From: Pseudomonas fluorescens
GTDB taxonomy: Bacteria > Pseudomonadota > Gammaproteobacteria > Pseudomonadales > Pseudomonadaceae
Reading direction: 5' to 3'
Assembly: GCF_001307155.1 (NCBI RefSeq)
Contig: NZ_CP012830.1
Location: 4,710,501-4,774,500 of the forward strand
DNA: 64,000 nucleotides
The notes under the pieces were generated by a model. It was not told the DNA's origin. It was given only the letters and a program-made list of their open reading frames with translations, and searched no databases. How positions within the stretch are numbered: position 1 is the first letter of the stretch; every line of letters begins with the position of its first letter. Made by a program: the position numbers and the translations under genes. Of this stretch, positions 39,901 to 48,058 are shown piece after piece.

Positions 39901-40717
39901 GCTGGACGAACCGGACGATATGAACCCGTTGGCGGCCAAGGTTCGCAGCGAACGCGAAGCGCTGATCCAGTCCGGTCTGGACGAGGAGGCCGCCGCACGA
40001 CAGGCCGGCTGGCGGATTTTCGGCGCCAAACCCGGTGCGTATGGCGCGGGTGTGCAGGGCGCCATTGATGGCCGTTTGTGGCAGAGCCGCGAGGATCTGG
40101 CCGAGGTCTATCTGAACTGGGGCGGCTACGCTTACGGCGGTTCCGATGAGGGTACGGCGGCTCGTGAACAGTTCGCCCAGCGCTTGAGCCAGGTTCAGGC
40201 GGTGTTGCAAAACCAGGACAATCGCGAGCACGACTTGCTCGATTCCAACGACTATTACCAGTTCCAGGGCGGCATGCTCGCCGCCGTCGAAAGCCTCAGC
40301 GGTGAAGCGGCGGCGAGCTACCATGGCGACCACAGTCAGCCGGATTTGCCGAAGATCCGCACCCTCAAGGAAGAGCTGAACCGGGTGATCCGCTCCCGAG
40401 CGGCGAACCCGAAGTGGATCGACGGGATCAAGCGGCACGGCTACAAAGGCGCTTTTGAACTGGCGGCCACCGTTGATAATCTGTTCGCCTTCGACGCCAC
40501 CACGCAGTTGATCGACGATCACCAGTACGCGTTGCTGGCCGACGCCTATTTGCTTGACCCGTCGACCCGCGAATTCGTCCAGCAGCATAATCCGCACGCC
40601 TTGCGCGACATGACCGAGCGCATGCTTGAAGCTCAGCAACGCGGGATGTGGCAGGAGCCGGGCGAGTACCGCGAGGCGCTGGAGAATTTGCTGCTGGATA
40701 TAGAAGAAGACAGCTGA
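36944..40717 (+). CDS. cobN: Cobaltochelatase subunit CobN
   Basis: Large subunit that inserts cobalt into hydrogenobyrinic acid a,c-diamide with the help of an ATPase pair. It is 1257 residues, the normal size for CobN/ChlH-type proteins. Landmarks are ILANYPTRDGRIGNGVGLDT (about 382-401), HVGKHGNLEWLPGKGVGLSE (about 549-568) and RVDVTLRVSGFFRDAFANLI (about 955). It needs CobS/CobT-like partners; none are present except the chlI/chlD gene downstream. Confidence 0.96.
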   Translation: MHLLRTQPGGFVSDDNIADLGQTPAELVILCSGDSSLALLAEAAQQLPEDYPSLRLANPMQVQNHASVDLYVDEVLRHAKVILISLHGGIAYWRYGIERLVELSQRGVQLILVPGDDRPDPELSDLSTVPVEDRERLWHFLRQGGMGNALDLYRCLASRWLGRDYHWSEPQTLPRTAIYHPHKSNATLGDWQADWQLDQPVAAVLFYRSHLQAANTAFIDVFCQRLRAAGLNPLPIALASLKEPGCLTVGEDWLDEVQASVILNTTGFAQSSPEAPHLRPFRRNIPVIQAICAQDNEPGWRASEQGLGPRDLAMHIALPELDGRIISRPISFKDLAWRSERSQSDVVCYRPQPERMDFVAELARRWVELARVANTEKRIALILANYPTRDGRIGNGVGLDTPAAALNILRALHAEGYPLPADLPESGTALIQQLLGGVSNDLESIDLRPCQQSLALADYYSMFNALPEANRAAVLERWGSPENDPMFRSGRMMVAGLRFGLTFVGIQPARGYQVDPSAVYHDPDLVPPHGYLAFYFWLRQAYGAHAVIHVGKHGNLEWLPGKGVGLSESCWPDALLGPLPNIYPFIVNDPGEGAQAKRRTQAVIIDHLMPPLTRAETYGPLRNLELLADEYYEAQLLDPRRARELQRDILNLVRETHIDRELQLDEKLDSDADAAIWLPRLDTYLCDLKESQIRDGLHVFGESPSGRLRIDTLLALLRIPRGDGRGAQSSLLRALAKAFTLGFDPLDCVLSDPWSGPKPTELQTLSAEAWRTAGDTRERLELFAAQLIEQALSADVELLSQPGWGDVSAIIGSLRDVVAPRLDACGPAEMRGLLDALSGRFVPAGPSGAPSRGRLDVLPTGRNFYSVDVRNLPTTTAWRIGFQSANLILERHLQDHGDHLRQLGLSVWGTATMRTGGDDIAQAMALMGVRPVWATGSQRVDDFEILPLSLLDRPRVDVTLRVSGFFRDAFANLIRLFDAAVQAVAALDEPDDMNPLAAKVRSEREALIQSGLDEEAAARQAGWRIFGAKPGAYGAGVQGAIDGRLWQSREDLAEVYLNWGGYAYGGSDEGTAAREQFAQRLSQVQAVLQNQDNREHDLLDSNDYYQFQGGMLAAVESLSGEAAASYHGDHSQPDLPKIRTLKEELNRVIRSRAANPKWIDGIKRHGYKGAFELAATVDNLFAFDATTQLIDDHQYALLADAYLLDPSTREFVQQHNPHALRDMTERMLEAQQRGMWQEPGEYREALENLLLDIEEDS

Positions 40718-40737
40718 CCGGATACCTGCCTGCAACT

Positions 40738-40880
40738 GTGGCGAGGGAGCTTGCTCCCGCTGGGCTGCGCAGCGGCCCTAAAACCTGCAATTGCATTCTG
40801 TCAGGCATACCGCATTGGCTGATTTTACGACTGCTGCGCCCGAACGCGGACCGGCCGACGGGAGCAAGCTCCCTCGCCAC
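40738..40880. repeat. REPIN (REP doublet), copy 4
   Basis: A 143-bp element between cobN and the chelatase ATPase gene. Its centre, TTTTACGACTGCTGCGCCCG followed by AACGCGGACCGGCCGAC, is almost identical to that of copy 5 at 62.8 kb, marking a sub-lineage distinct from copies 1-3. Confidence 0.9.
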
Positions 40881-40913
40881 ACCGCAATTACTGATCACGA
40901 ACGAGAAAACCCG

Positions 40914-41921
40914 ATGACCGACACCCCGCATTTCCCGCTCTCCGCCGTGGTCGGCGCCGATGCCCTGAAACTGGCGCTGTGCCTGACGGCCATCGACCCG
41001 AAAATCGGCGGCGTGCTGATCGAAGGCCCGCGGGGCATGGCCAAGTCGACGTTGGCCCGTGGCCTGGCGGATTTGCTCGCCAGCGGGCAATTCGTCACCT
41101 TGCCGTTGGGCGCGACTGAAGAGCGACTGGTCGGTACCCTGGATCTGGACGCCGCGCTGGGTGAAGGCCGTGCGCAGTTTTCCCCCGGTGTGTTGGCCAA
41201 GGCCGACGGCGGCGTGTTGTATGTCGATGAAGTGAATCTGCTGCCCGATCACCTGGTGGATCTGTTACTCGACGTCGCTGCCAGCGGCACCAACCTGATC
41301 GAACGCGACGGCATTTCCCATCGGCATTCGGCGCGCTTTGTACTGATCGGCACCATGAACCCGGAAGAGGGCGAGCTGCGTCCGCAACTGCTCGACCGTT
41401 TCGGCCTGAACGTCGCCCTCAGCGGTCACACGGCGCCGCTTGAGCGCGGTCAGATCATCCGTCGCCGGCTGGACTTCGACAGCGACCCCCAGGCTTTTTG
41501 CGCCGACTGGGAAGTTCAGCAGCAGGCATTGCGTGAACGCTGCCAAGGTGCACGTGCGGCACTGGCGAACATTCCTCTGGATGATCAGGCGCTGGCGCAG
41601 ATCACCGAGCGTTGTTTTGCCGCCGGGGTCGACGGCTTGCGCGCTGACCTGGTCTGGCTGCGTGCGGCTCGCGCCCATGCGGCGTGGCGTGGGGCCGGGG
41701 CGATCAGCGAGGACGATATCGATGCCGTCGCCGAGTTTGCCTTGCGCCATCGGCGTCGCGACACGCCGCCGTCTGCGCCGCGCCAGAACACCACGCCAGA
41801 CTCGTCCGCAACCCAACAACCGAACCCCGGCGAAGGCCAGGGCCAGTGGGGTGAAATGCCGGCTCAGGCATTACCCACCGGCGCCCGCCGTGAAGTGCCG
41901 AGCTGGCCAAAAAAGCCCTAG
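40914..41921 (+). CDS. Chelatase AAA+ ATPase, ChlI-like (0-frame product)
   Basis: AAA+ ATPase of the magnesium/cobalt chelatase I family, 335 residues from MTDTPHFPLSAVVGADALKL. The P-loop GPRGMAKS is at 38-45, the ChlI loop with ATEERLVGTLDLDAALGEG near 71-89, and Walker B VLYVDEVNLL near 101-110. After residue 290 comes a Pro/Gln/Ser-rich linker of the kind that joins ATPase and VWA domains in ChlD. It ends at TAG, five bases beyond a slippery A_AAA_AAG, so this is the unshifted, CobS-like product. The partner is CobN. Confidence 0.9.
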   Translation: MTDTPHFPLSAVVGADALKLALCLTAIDPKIGGVLIEGPRGMAKSTLARGLADLLASGQFVTLPLGATEERLVGTLDLDAALGEGRAQFSPGVLAKADGGVLYVDEVNLLPDHLVDLLLDVAASGTNLIERDGISHRHSARFVLIGTMNPEEGELRPQLLDRFGLNVALSGHTAPLERGQIIRRRLDFDSDPQAFCADWEVQQQALRERCQGARAALANIPLDDQALAQITERCFAAGVDGLRADLVWLRAARAHAAWRGAGAISEDDIDAVAEFALRHRRRDTPPSAPRQNTTPDSSATQQPNPGEGQGQWGEMPAQALPTGARREVPSWPKKP

Positions 41922-41956
41922 GCATTCGCCCTCGATCTGATGCGGGGGCGAATGCC
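41909..41956 (+). promoter_or_regulatory. -1 programmed frameshift signal
   Basis: The heptamer A_AAA_AAG lies at 41909-41915 in the right phase for the zero frame (CCA AAA AAG). A five-base spacer, CCCTA, follows, then a perfect 11-bp stem, GGCATTCGCCC (41921-41931) with GGGCGAATGCC (41946-41956), around a 14-base loop. A -1 slip moves into the VWA frame, while non-slipping ribosomes stop at the TAG at 41919-41921. I see no strong Shine-Dalgarno-like stimulator upstream. Confidence 0.85.
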
Positions 41957-42577
41957 AAACCCCGCGCAGGACGCCTGAAAAATGGCAGGCAAGGTCAGCG
42001 TCGAGCCAGCCAAAACGGCTCGGTCAATTGGCCCGGCACGCTGCTCAACGGCCGCCCGCGTCAACGCGAAGATCTGCTGTTTCATCTGCGCAGTCGTTCA
42101 CCCCATGAGCTGTGGCTGGTGATTGTCGATGCCTCGGCCTCGACCCGGCGTCATCAGGCGTTGAGCGACGCCAAAGGCCTGCTGGCGCAATTGTTCGACG
42201 ACGCCTATCGCCAACGTGCGCGACTGGCGCTGTTGACCGCCAGTGGTGCTGCGCCGAAGTGGCAAGTGCAAGGCCTGAAAGCCTCGGCCAGCCTGCGCGA
42301 CTGGCTCGACGCACTCGGTGCGGGCGGAGGCACGCCGTTGTTCGCGGCGCTGGATGAGGCGACGCATTGGTTGGCGTTGCGGCAAAAGCGTTTCCCGGCA
42401 GAGCAACAACGCGTGTTGCTGTTGACCGATGGCCGTCTAGAAAACACGCCAATGCAGGTGGCGCTCAATTGCCCGGCGCTGCTGGTGGACATCGAGCGCG
42501 GGCCGATTCGATTGGGGCGGGCGAAGGTCCTGGCGCACGAATTGAACGCAGACTATCGACATATCGACACGCTTTAA
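41915..42577 (+). CDS. VWA domain of ChlD/CobT-like subunit, reached by -1 frameshift
   Basis: This frame is open from 41894 to the TAA at 42577. Continued from the ATPase after a -1 slip at 41915, it adds 220 residues, for a 554-residue ATPase-linker-VWA protein like ChlD. The VWA MIDAS is intact: VIVDASAS (Asp406, Ser408, Ser410 in the fusion), GGGTPL, and LLTDGRLEN. The Arg/Gly-rich linker ends in NGSVNWPGTLLNGRPRQRED, typical of this family. No ATG, GTG or TTG lies in frame before GTG 42119, which would begin inside the first VWA strand and lose the linker. So separate translation is unlikely to give a working protein. Confidence 0.82.
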   Translation, partial: ALGIRPRSDAGANAKPRAGRLKNGRQGQRRASQNGSVNWPGTLLNGRPRQREDLLFHLRSRSPHELWLVIVDASASTRRHQALSDAKGLLAQLFDDAYRQRARLALLTASGAAPKWQVQGLKASASLRDWLDALGAGGGTPLFAALDEATHWLALRQKRFPAEQQRVLLLTDGRLENTPMQVALNCPALLVDIERGPIRLGRAKVLAHELNADYRHIDTL

Positions 42578-42589
42578 TCTGCCGAATTA

Positions 42590-42611
42590 CCCACAGCACC
42601 TATGCTGTGGG
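42590..42611 (+). terminator. Stem-loop after the chelatase gene
   Basis: CCCACAGCA and TGCTGTGGG form a 9-bp stem with a four-base loop, 13 bases after the stop. There is no T-run, so it may be a weak or Rho-assisted terminator or a 3' end stabiliser. Confidence 0.4.
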
Positions 42612-42635
42612 CTCAGCTCATCACAGGAGTGGATC

Positions 42636-44279
42636 ATGCGTGTTCTAGCCGCTAACAGTCAGGACGATTTCCGCGTCAAAGCCTATGCCGGTACCAACGG
42701 TGTGTTACTGGCCATGGACTTGGCCGAACCCCGACGCAAAGGCCTGCTCGGTTTCGCCATCGAAAAACAGCAAGGCAGCCGGCCCTGGGAGTTTTTGTTC
42801 AACAGCCTGACCTTCCCCGGCAAGGCGCACACCTTTCCCCAGTACAACGCGACGCCCAGCGACAGCGCGCCGTTGCAGAAATTTCGCTGGGCTGATTACG
42901 CGGTCAATCCGGGCGTGACGATCAACTATCGGGTGCATCTGGCCTATGGCACGCCGGATGCTCCGCAATTGGGCGAGGCCCTGGCGGTGACGGTTACCAC
43001 CGACAATGGCCTGCCGGCGGGCCAGCATGTCATTTTCAATCGTGCGGTGGCGGCCAGCCAGGCATTCTCCCGCAAGTTCCCCGAGCTCGATGCACAGCTG
43101 AGCGCCAACAAGAACCTGTCCCTCGACGACTGGCCCGCCGCACCACGGCAATGGCTGGAGAACGGCTTGCTGGAGCAGATCACCGGTTTCATCGAGCGCG
43201 CCGTGGATGGCCAGTGGGCGCTGGACATCGCGATTTACGAGTATCAACTGCCGACCATTATCGATGCGGTCAACGCGGCGTTTGGGCGCGGTGCCAAGGT
43301 TCGGGTGCTGTATCACGCCAAGCCCGGTGATGCCGACACCACCATGAATGAAGAGAGCCTGGCGAAGCTTCCCGACGAGAGCAAGCGGGGGCGGGTGACC
43401 CACGCGATCTTCCATGACAAATTCATCGTGCTGAGCAAGATCGATGGTGGTGAATATCGGCCGCAATCGGTGCTGTGCGGCAGTACGAATTTCACCGACA
43501 ACGGCGTCTACCGCCAGGCCAACGTGGTGCATGTGCTGGACAATACCGCTGTGGGTGTCCGTTATTTGCAAGTGTTCGAGCAGATCTGGGCTGCGCCGAC
43601 TGACGTGGGTGCTACACGCAGCTGGTTGACCAAGAACAACCCGATGGACCCGTCACAGCCGTTGTTTGTCGGATTCTCACCGCGTACCGGCCAGGCCGAT
43701 CTGCAGCAATTCGTCGAGATCATCAATGCGGCGAAGAAGGACGTTCTGTTTGTCACCGCGTTCGCGCTGCCGGACGAAATCCTCAACGCCTTGCTCGGCC
43801 AGCCCCACGACGATGTGCTGCGCTATGGCCTGCAAAACACCGCCAGCCGCATCACCGGTTATCACGCCGACCGCACGGCCGATTTCGCCGCCACTGCGTT
43901 GCTCAACACCGGTATCGAAGGCTGGCTCAAGGAAAGCATGAAAGGCCAGAAGGGCGATTTGCTGGTGCACCTCAAAGCCATCGTCGTCGACTTCACCACC
44001 GACGCGCCGATCATCATCAGCGGCAGCCACAACCTGAGCATCAATGCCAGTGAAGGCAACGACGAAAACTTCCTGATCATTCGCGGCGACACCGATCTGG
44101 CCGACCGCTATGGCCTGGAATTGCTGCGCTTCTACGAGCATTACCGATTCCGCTATGCCGCCAGGCAAGAGGACCTCAAGCAGGTTCCGCCCCTGGCAGT
44201 GGATGACAGTTGGACCAACGCCTATTACCTGGACGGCGACCTGCGAATGCTCTCGCGGTTGCGTTTTTCCGGGCGGTAA
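42636..44279 (+). CDS. Phospholipase D-like protein
   Basis: A 547-residue protein of the PLD/HKD superfamily. Two catalytic half-sites are seen: His260-x-Lys262 (HAIFHDKFIVLSK) with CGSTNFTDNG after it, and His445-x-Lys447 (VHLKAIVVDF) with SGSHNLSIN after it. The Asp spacing is looser than in classic HxKx4D. The first 170 residues are not HKD-like and may be a separate beta domain. No signal peptide is visible. CAGGAG precedes the ATG. It leads a three-gene set with tyrosinase and a DUF2182 protein. The substrate is unknown. Confidence 0.82.
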   Translation: MRVLAANSQDDFRVKAYAGTNGVLLAMDLAEPRRKGLLGFAIEKQQGSRPWEFLFNSLTFPGKAHTFPQYNATPSDSAPLQKFRWADYAVNPGVTINYRVHLAYGTPDAPQLGEALAVTVTTDNGLPAGQHVIFNRAVAASQAFSRKFPELDAQLSANKNLSLDDWPAAPRQWLENGLLEQITGFIERAVDGQWALDIAIYEYQLPTIIDAVNAAFGRGAKVRVLYHAKPGDADTTMNEESLAKLPDESKRGRVTHAIFHDKFIVLSKIDGGEYRPQSVLCGSTNFTDNGVYRQANVVHVLDNTAVGVRYLQVFEQIWAAPTDVGATRSWLTKNNPMDPSQPLFVGFSPRTGQADLQQFVEIINAAKKDVLFVTAFALPDEILNALLGQPHDDVLRYGLQNTASRITGYHADRTADFAATALLNTGIEGWLKESMKGQKGDLLVHLKAIVVDFTTDAPIIISGSHNLSINASEGNDENFLIIRGDTDLADRYGLELLRFYEHYRFRYAARQEDLKQVPPLAVDDSWTNAYYLDGDLRMLSRLRFSGR

Positions 44280-44413
44280 ATGATCGCCGATTCTGCCTGG
44301 CCGTGAAGGTCATGCCGCCGGTCTGCTTTCACAGGGGCTGTGCGGCACCTGATCTACCGTTGCTTGTTGAGGAGTGCGCTCCTCATTCACGCGGTTTTTC
44401 AGGGAGAACTACC

Positions 44414-45973
44414 ATGGCACATGTACGGCGTGATGTATGGAAGCTGGGTTCTGGCTGGAGCGATACCTTGTTGTGGTATGCGCGTGGCGTCGGAGTCCTT
44501 CAACAACGACCGATCACTGACCGCACCAGTTGGCGGTTTCTGGCGGCGATTCACGGTATCGATATTCCCCTTTGGCAAAGCGCCGGTTATCTGCGACGGG
44601 GTGAGCAGCTACCGTCCCAGGCAGATCAGGACACCTACTGGAACCAGTGTCAGCACCAGAGCTGGTACTTTTTGCCGTGGCACCGCGGCTATCTTGCTTC
44701 ATTCGAGCAGATCGTCCGCAAGGCTATCGTCAGTCTCGGAGGGCCAAGTGATTGGGCCCTGCCGTATTGGAACTACAACGAGAACCAGCAGACGCTGAAG
44801 CTTCCGGCCTGTTTCGCGGCGACCACGTTGCCCAACGGTGAGCAGAATCCCTTGTTTGTAGCTCGCCGGTTTGGCCCGACCGGTAACGGGGTGGTGGTGC
44901 TCAACGAGCAGCGGATCAATCTGCGTCCGGCCCTTACCGATCATGATTTCGCCGGCGGTTCCGGCGGTGGCTCTCCAGGTTTTGGTGGCCCGGTCACGGT
45001 GTTCGAGCACTATGGCCAGGTCAGCGGCCGGCTCGAGTCGCAACCGCACAACTACGTGCACGTCGCCGTGGGCGGCCAGCAACAGGGCACCCGGGTACCG
45101 GGGTTGATGATCGATCCGGATACCGCTGGTCTGGACCCGATATTCTGGCTGCATCACGCCAACATCGACCGGCTCTGGGACGTGTGGCTGCAGCGTGACC
45201 GGCAGAACCGCAACCCGGTCAACGGTGCGTGGCTCAATGGTCCGCCGACCCCGGGTCGGGGTTTCGTGGTGCCGACGGTCAGCGGCGATTCGTGGCCGTT
45301 CAAGGTGTCTGACATGCTCGATACCCGGGCACCGAAGCTGGATTATAGTTATGAGGATACGTCCGACCCGCTGCACGGTACCCGGGCATTTCAACAACGC
45401 TTGGAAACCTTGGGCGCAAGCCCCGAGCCTCTTGGTGCGGCAGTAGTGAAGGAAAAATCCATGAGCGCCCAATCACCCGCCGAACTGCTCGGCGCCAATG
45501 ACAAAGCCATCGCCTTGACCGGCGCTACAGTCGAGACGCCGTTGCAACTCGATCAGAGCACCTCGGGCAAGCTGATGGGCAACCTGAAATCCCGGGCCTT
45601 TGCCCCCACGGTTGCGGAGCATTCCCTGGACCGGGTGTACCTCAACCTGGAAAACATCCGCGGAAACAATGACGCGGCGACCTTCGACGTGTACATCAGT
45701 CTGCCGGTCGAGGGACAGTTGTCGGCGCTGCCTGACCAATACGTTGGGTCGATCTCGCTGTTTGGCGTGCGCAAGGCCAGCAGCCCGGACAGCCAGCATG
45801 GCGGCAAGGGTGTGAGCCATGTGCTGGAAATCACTGATGTCTTCGACAAGCTCAGTGCCAGCGGCCATCCGGTTCTGGCGAAATTGCAAGTGCGCTTTGT
45901 GCCGGTGACCGATGTTCAGGCCGAGGACAACATCACGGTCGGTCGTGTGAGTGTCTATCGACAAGGCGACTGA
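44414..45973 (+). CDS. Tyrosinase (type-3 copper oxidase)
   Basis: Binuclear copper monophenol/diphenol oxidase of 519 residues. CuA ligands are His47 (FLAAIHGID), His81 and His90 (QHQSWYFLPWHRGYLASFE). CuB ligands are His212, His216 (PHNYVHVAVGG) and His248 (FWLHHANIDRLW). A C-terminal beta-rich domain (about 385-519) resembles the shielding domain of plant and bacterial polyphenol oxidases. The ATG is chosen for AGGGAG eight bases before it; the longer frame overlaps the PLD gene. No Tat or Sec signal is evident. It may make melanin-like or quinone products. Confidence 0.9.
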   Translation: MAHVRRDVWKLGSGWSDTLLWYARGVGVLQQRPITDRTSWRFLAAIHGIDIPLWQSAGYLRRGEQLPSQADQDTYWNQCQHQSWYFLPWHRGYLASFEQIVRKAIVSLGGPSDWALPYWNYNENQQTLKLPACFAATTLPNGEQNPLFVARRFGPTGNGVVVLNEQRINLRPALTDHDFAGGSGGGSPGFGGPVTVFEHYGQVSGRLESQPHNYVHVAVGGQQQGTRVPGLMIDPDTAGLDPIFWLHHANIDRLWDVWLQRDRQNRNPVNGAWLNGPPTPGRGFVVPTVSGDSWPFKVSDMLDTRAPKLDYSYEDTSDPLHGTRAFQQRLETLGASPEPLGAAVVKEKSMSAQSPAELLGANDKAIALTGATVETPLQLDQSTSGKLMGNLKSRAFAPTVAEHSLDRVYLNLENIRGNNDAATFDVYISLPVEGQLSALPDQYVGSISLFGVRKASSPDSQHGGKGVSHVLEITDVFDKLSASGHPVLAKLQVRFVPVTDVQAEDNITVGRVSVYRQGD

Positions 45974-45975
45974 AG

Positions 45976-46701
45976 ATGGGGGCATACCTCATCCAGGCCG
46001 TGACCCGAGGCTTCCTGCCGTGGCTGATCCTGATCAGCCTGGCAGGTTGGGGGCTGCTCCTCGGTTCGGTGCAGATGCTGTCTATCCCGGCATTCTGCGG
46101 AGCCTTCGTGCCTCTTGCTTATGCCGCGAGCTGGCAGGGGATTGAACAGGCGTTGCTGTTCAATCCTCCTCGCCAGTTGGTGGTTTCATGGCTATCGATG
46201 TTGCTGGCGATGACTCCTTTGCTGCTGGTCCATCCGCTGACGTATGTATGGCAACGCAGTTTGCTGAGGAAGCGCTGGCAGGCGGTGGTGTTGTTTGTGC
46301 TGGGTTTCACCAGCGTCTGGACGCTAGCCGGTCTGCTGCTCATGACCTTGGTAGTCGCGGCGCGGGTGATGCTTGGGGTTTCGCAGGCGATGGCGTTTGT
46401 CGTTACTTTGGCCGTGTGCCTGGTGTGGCAGGCCTCGCCGCTCAAACAACGGTACCTGAACCGCTGTCATCACCAGCCAAGGATTTCGGCGTTCGGCTGG
46501 GGGTTTATCAAGGATTGTCTGGCCTATGGTGTGGTCAGCGCAGGCTGGTGCGTCGGCTCGTGCTGGGCCCTGATGTTGTTGCCGATGCTGGCAGAGCAGG
46601 GGCATGTGCCGCTGATGCTGGTGAGCATGGGCTGGATGCTCTGGGAACGGTTCAAGCGTCCTCGACCCGTTCGATGGCACTGGCCCCGCCTGTTTCGCTG
46701 A
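45976..46701 (+). CDS. DUF2182 integral membrane protein
   Basis: A 241-residue protein with about six to seven hydrophobic segments. The DUF2182 signature is visible: QASPLKQRYLNRCHHQP (about 152-168) and SAGWCVGSCWALMLLPML (about 190-207), whose Cys and His residues suggest a metal site. The start lies two bases after the tyrosinase stop, so it is coupled to it. A role in supplying or sensing copper for the tyrosinase is inference. Confidence 0.8.
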   Translation: MGAYLIQAVTRGFLPWLILISLAGWGLLLGSVQMLSIPAFCGAFVPLAYAASWQGIEQALLFNPPRQLVVSWLSMLLAMTPLLLVHPLTYVWQRSLLRKRWQAVVLFVLGFTSVWTLAGLLLMTLVVAARVMLGVSQAMAFVVTLAVCLVWQASPLKQRYLNRCHHQPRISAFGWGFIKDCLAYGVVSAGWCVGSCWALMLLPMLAEQGHVPLMLVSMGWMLWERFKRPRPVRWHWPRLFR

Positions 46702-46709
46702 CCCTCACC

Positions 46710-46736
46710 CGTGGAGCGGCCGCAGGTAGCTCCACG
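46710..46736. terminator. Hairpin between convergent genes
   Basis: CGTGGAGC and GCTCCACG form an 8-bp stem with an 11-base loop between the DUF2182 and oxidoreductase stops. There is no T-run on either side, so terminator strength is doubtful. Confidence 0.4.
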
Positions 46737-46757
46737 AGGATTGCATAAGCCATCCGG

Positions 46758-47981
46758 CTATTTGCTCATCGCTGCCCGGTACTGGCGCGTGCGTTTGGCG
46801 ATGTACAACTGGTCGAGAATCAACGCCCAGAGTGCCGACACCGCAGGTTTTGGCTGGCGACCGCGGCTCAGGCGCTGGATCTGAAAGCGCACCACGGCCA
46901 TGTTGGCCAGTGCCGCCAAGGGCTTGCGTTTCCAGGTGATCGGCGGCAATTGTGGGTGGCTGTCATGTCCCTCGCGCCACAGTTTGACCAGCAACGGCTC
47001 GACCGCCAGCGCGGTGCCGATACCGGCCATGGCAATGCCGCTGGCCAGCACCTGTTCGACAACCGGCAGGCGTCGGATACCGCCGGTCACCATTACCGGC
47101 ATCTGTGCCCGGCTCGCCAGTTCACCGGCCATTTCGAGGAAGTAGGCCTCGCGCGCCAGAGTCCGACCGTCGCGGGCTTCGCCTTGCATCGCCGGAGCTT
47201 CATAGCTGCCACCCGACAACTCCAGCAGATCGATGGCAAGCGGGTTGAGCAGGTCGATGACCTGCCGCGCATCGTCGGCATCGAAGCCGCCACGTTGGAA
47301 GTCGGCGGAATTGAGTTTCACCGCGACGCAGAAGTCTGTCGTGACGGCTGCACGAACGGCGTTCACCACTTCAATCAACAAGCGCGCGCGATTTTCCAGC
47401 GAACCGCCCCAGCGGTCGGTTCGTCGATTGCTCAATGGCGACAGGAATTGACTGATCAGGTAGCCATGCGCCGCGTGAATTTCCACACCGGTAAAACCGG
47501 CTTTTTCGGCCAGGGCAGCGCTGCTGGCGAAGCGCTGGATGACCTCCTGGATGTTGTCTTCGCTCATCGGTGTGGGCTGGGCGAACATCTTCGAGAACTG
47601 TCCCATTTCCAGCGCCACGGCAGACGGCGCCCAGGCGGGTTGACCGAGATTGGCCATGGTCTGGCGCCCGGGATGGTTGAGCTGCATCCAGAACTGTGCG
47701 CCCTTGGCCCGACCAATCGCAGCCCATTGACGGAAACGTTCAAGGTGCCGCTCATCCTCCAGCACTACACCGCCGGGGCCGGTCATGGTCCGACGGTCGA
47801 TCATTACGTTGCCGGTCAACAGCAAACCGGCCTCGCCATCAGCCCAGGCCCGATAGAGCTGCATCAAGGCCTGTGAGGGGGCTTGATCAGTGTCGGCAAG
47901 GTTTTCTTCCATCGCCGCTTTAGCGATGCGATTGCCGATCGTCTGGCCGTTGGGCAGATTCAACGCGTGAAAGGGCGACAT
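46758..47981 (-). CDS. NADH:flavin oxidoreductase, Old Yellow Enzyme family
   Basis: FMN-dependent ene-reductase type protein of 407 residues. Family motifs are FWMQLNHPGRQ (about 97-107), the active-site region HAAHGYLISQFLSPLSNRRTDRWGGSLENR (about 172-201; pieces HAAHGYLISQFL and NRRTDRWGGS), and VTGGIRR in the C-terminal barrel. GAGGAG precedes the ATG. It is divergent from a MerR regulator with a 19-bp-spacer promoter between them, so it is probably induced by a reactive or electrophilic compound. Confidence 0.88.
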   Translation of the reverse strand: MSPFHALNLPNGQTIGNRIAKAAMEENLADTDQAPSQALMQLYRAWADGEAGLLLTGNVMIDRRTMTGPGGVVLEDERHLERFRQWAAIGRAKGAQFWMQLNHPGRQTMANLGQPAWAPSAVALEMGQFSKMFAQPTPMSEDNIQEVIQRFASSAALAEKAGFTGVEIHAAHGYLISQFLSPLSNRRTDRWGGSLENRARLLIEVVNAVRAAVTTDFCVAVKLNSADFQRGGFDADDARQVIDLLNPLAIDLLELSGGSYEAPAMQGEARDGRTLAREAYFLEMAGELASRAQMPVMVTGGIRRLPVVEQVLASGIAMAGIGTALAVEPLLVKLWREGHDSHPQLPPITWKRKPLAALANMAVVRFQIQRLSRGRQPKPAVSALWALILDQLYIAKRTRQYRAAMSK

Positions 47982-48008
47982 GCTTGACTCCTCAGTAGTG
48001 GAGAAGTG

Positions 48009-48039
48009 AGGCTAAGCTTAAAGTTAACTTTAATGTCAA
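48009..48039 (-). promoter_or_regulatory. MerR-type promoter and operator
   Basis: On the minus strand TTGACA (48034-48039) and TAGCCT (48009-48014) are separated by 19 bp. The spacer holds TTAAAGTTAACTTTAA (48018-48033), a perfect 16-bp palindrome. The overlong spacer with a centred dyad is the hallmark of promoters that MerR-family activators untwist. Transcription would begin about 20 bases upstream of the oxidoreductase ATG. Confidence 0.85.
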
Positions 48040-48058
48040 GCGTGGTAATGAGGTTCTG

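Noticed and set aside
41909..41956. Frameshift as sequencing error or pseudogene
   Set aside because: A single-base error in the A-run could make the same picture, but the correctly phased heptamer, 5-nt spacer and perfect 11-bp stem together are unlikely by chance. Read-level checking would settle it.
42119..42577. Independent VWA gene starting at GTG 42119
   Set aside because: This start falls inside the first strand of the VWA domain and drops the linker. The frameshift explanation accounts for the whole domain. It is kept only as a fallback.
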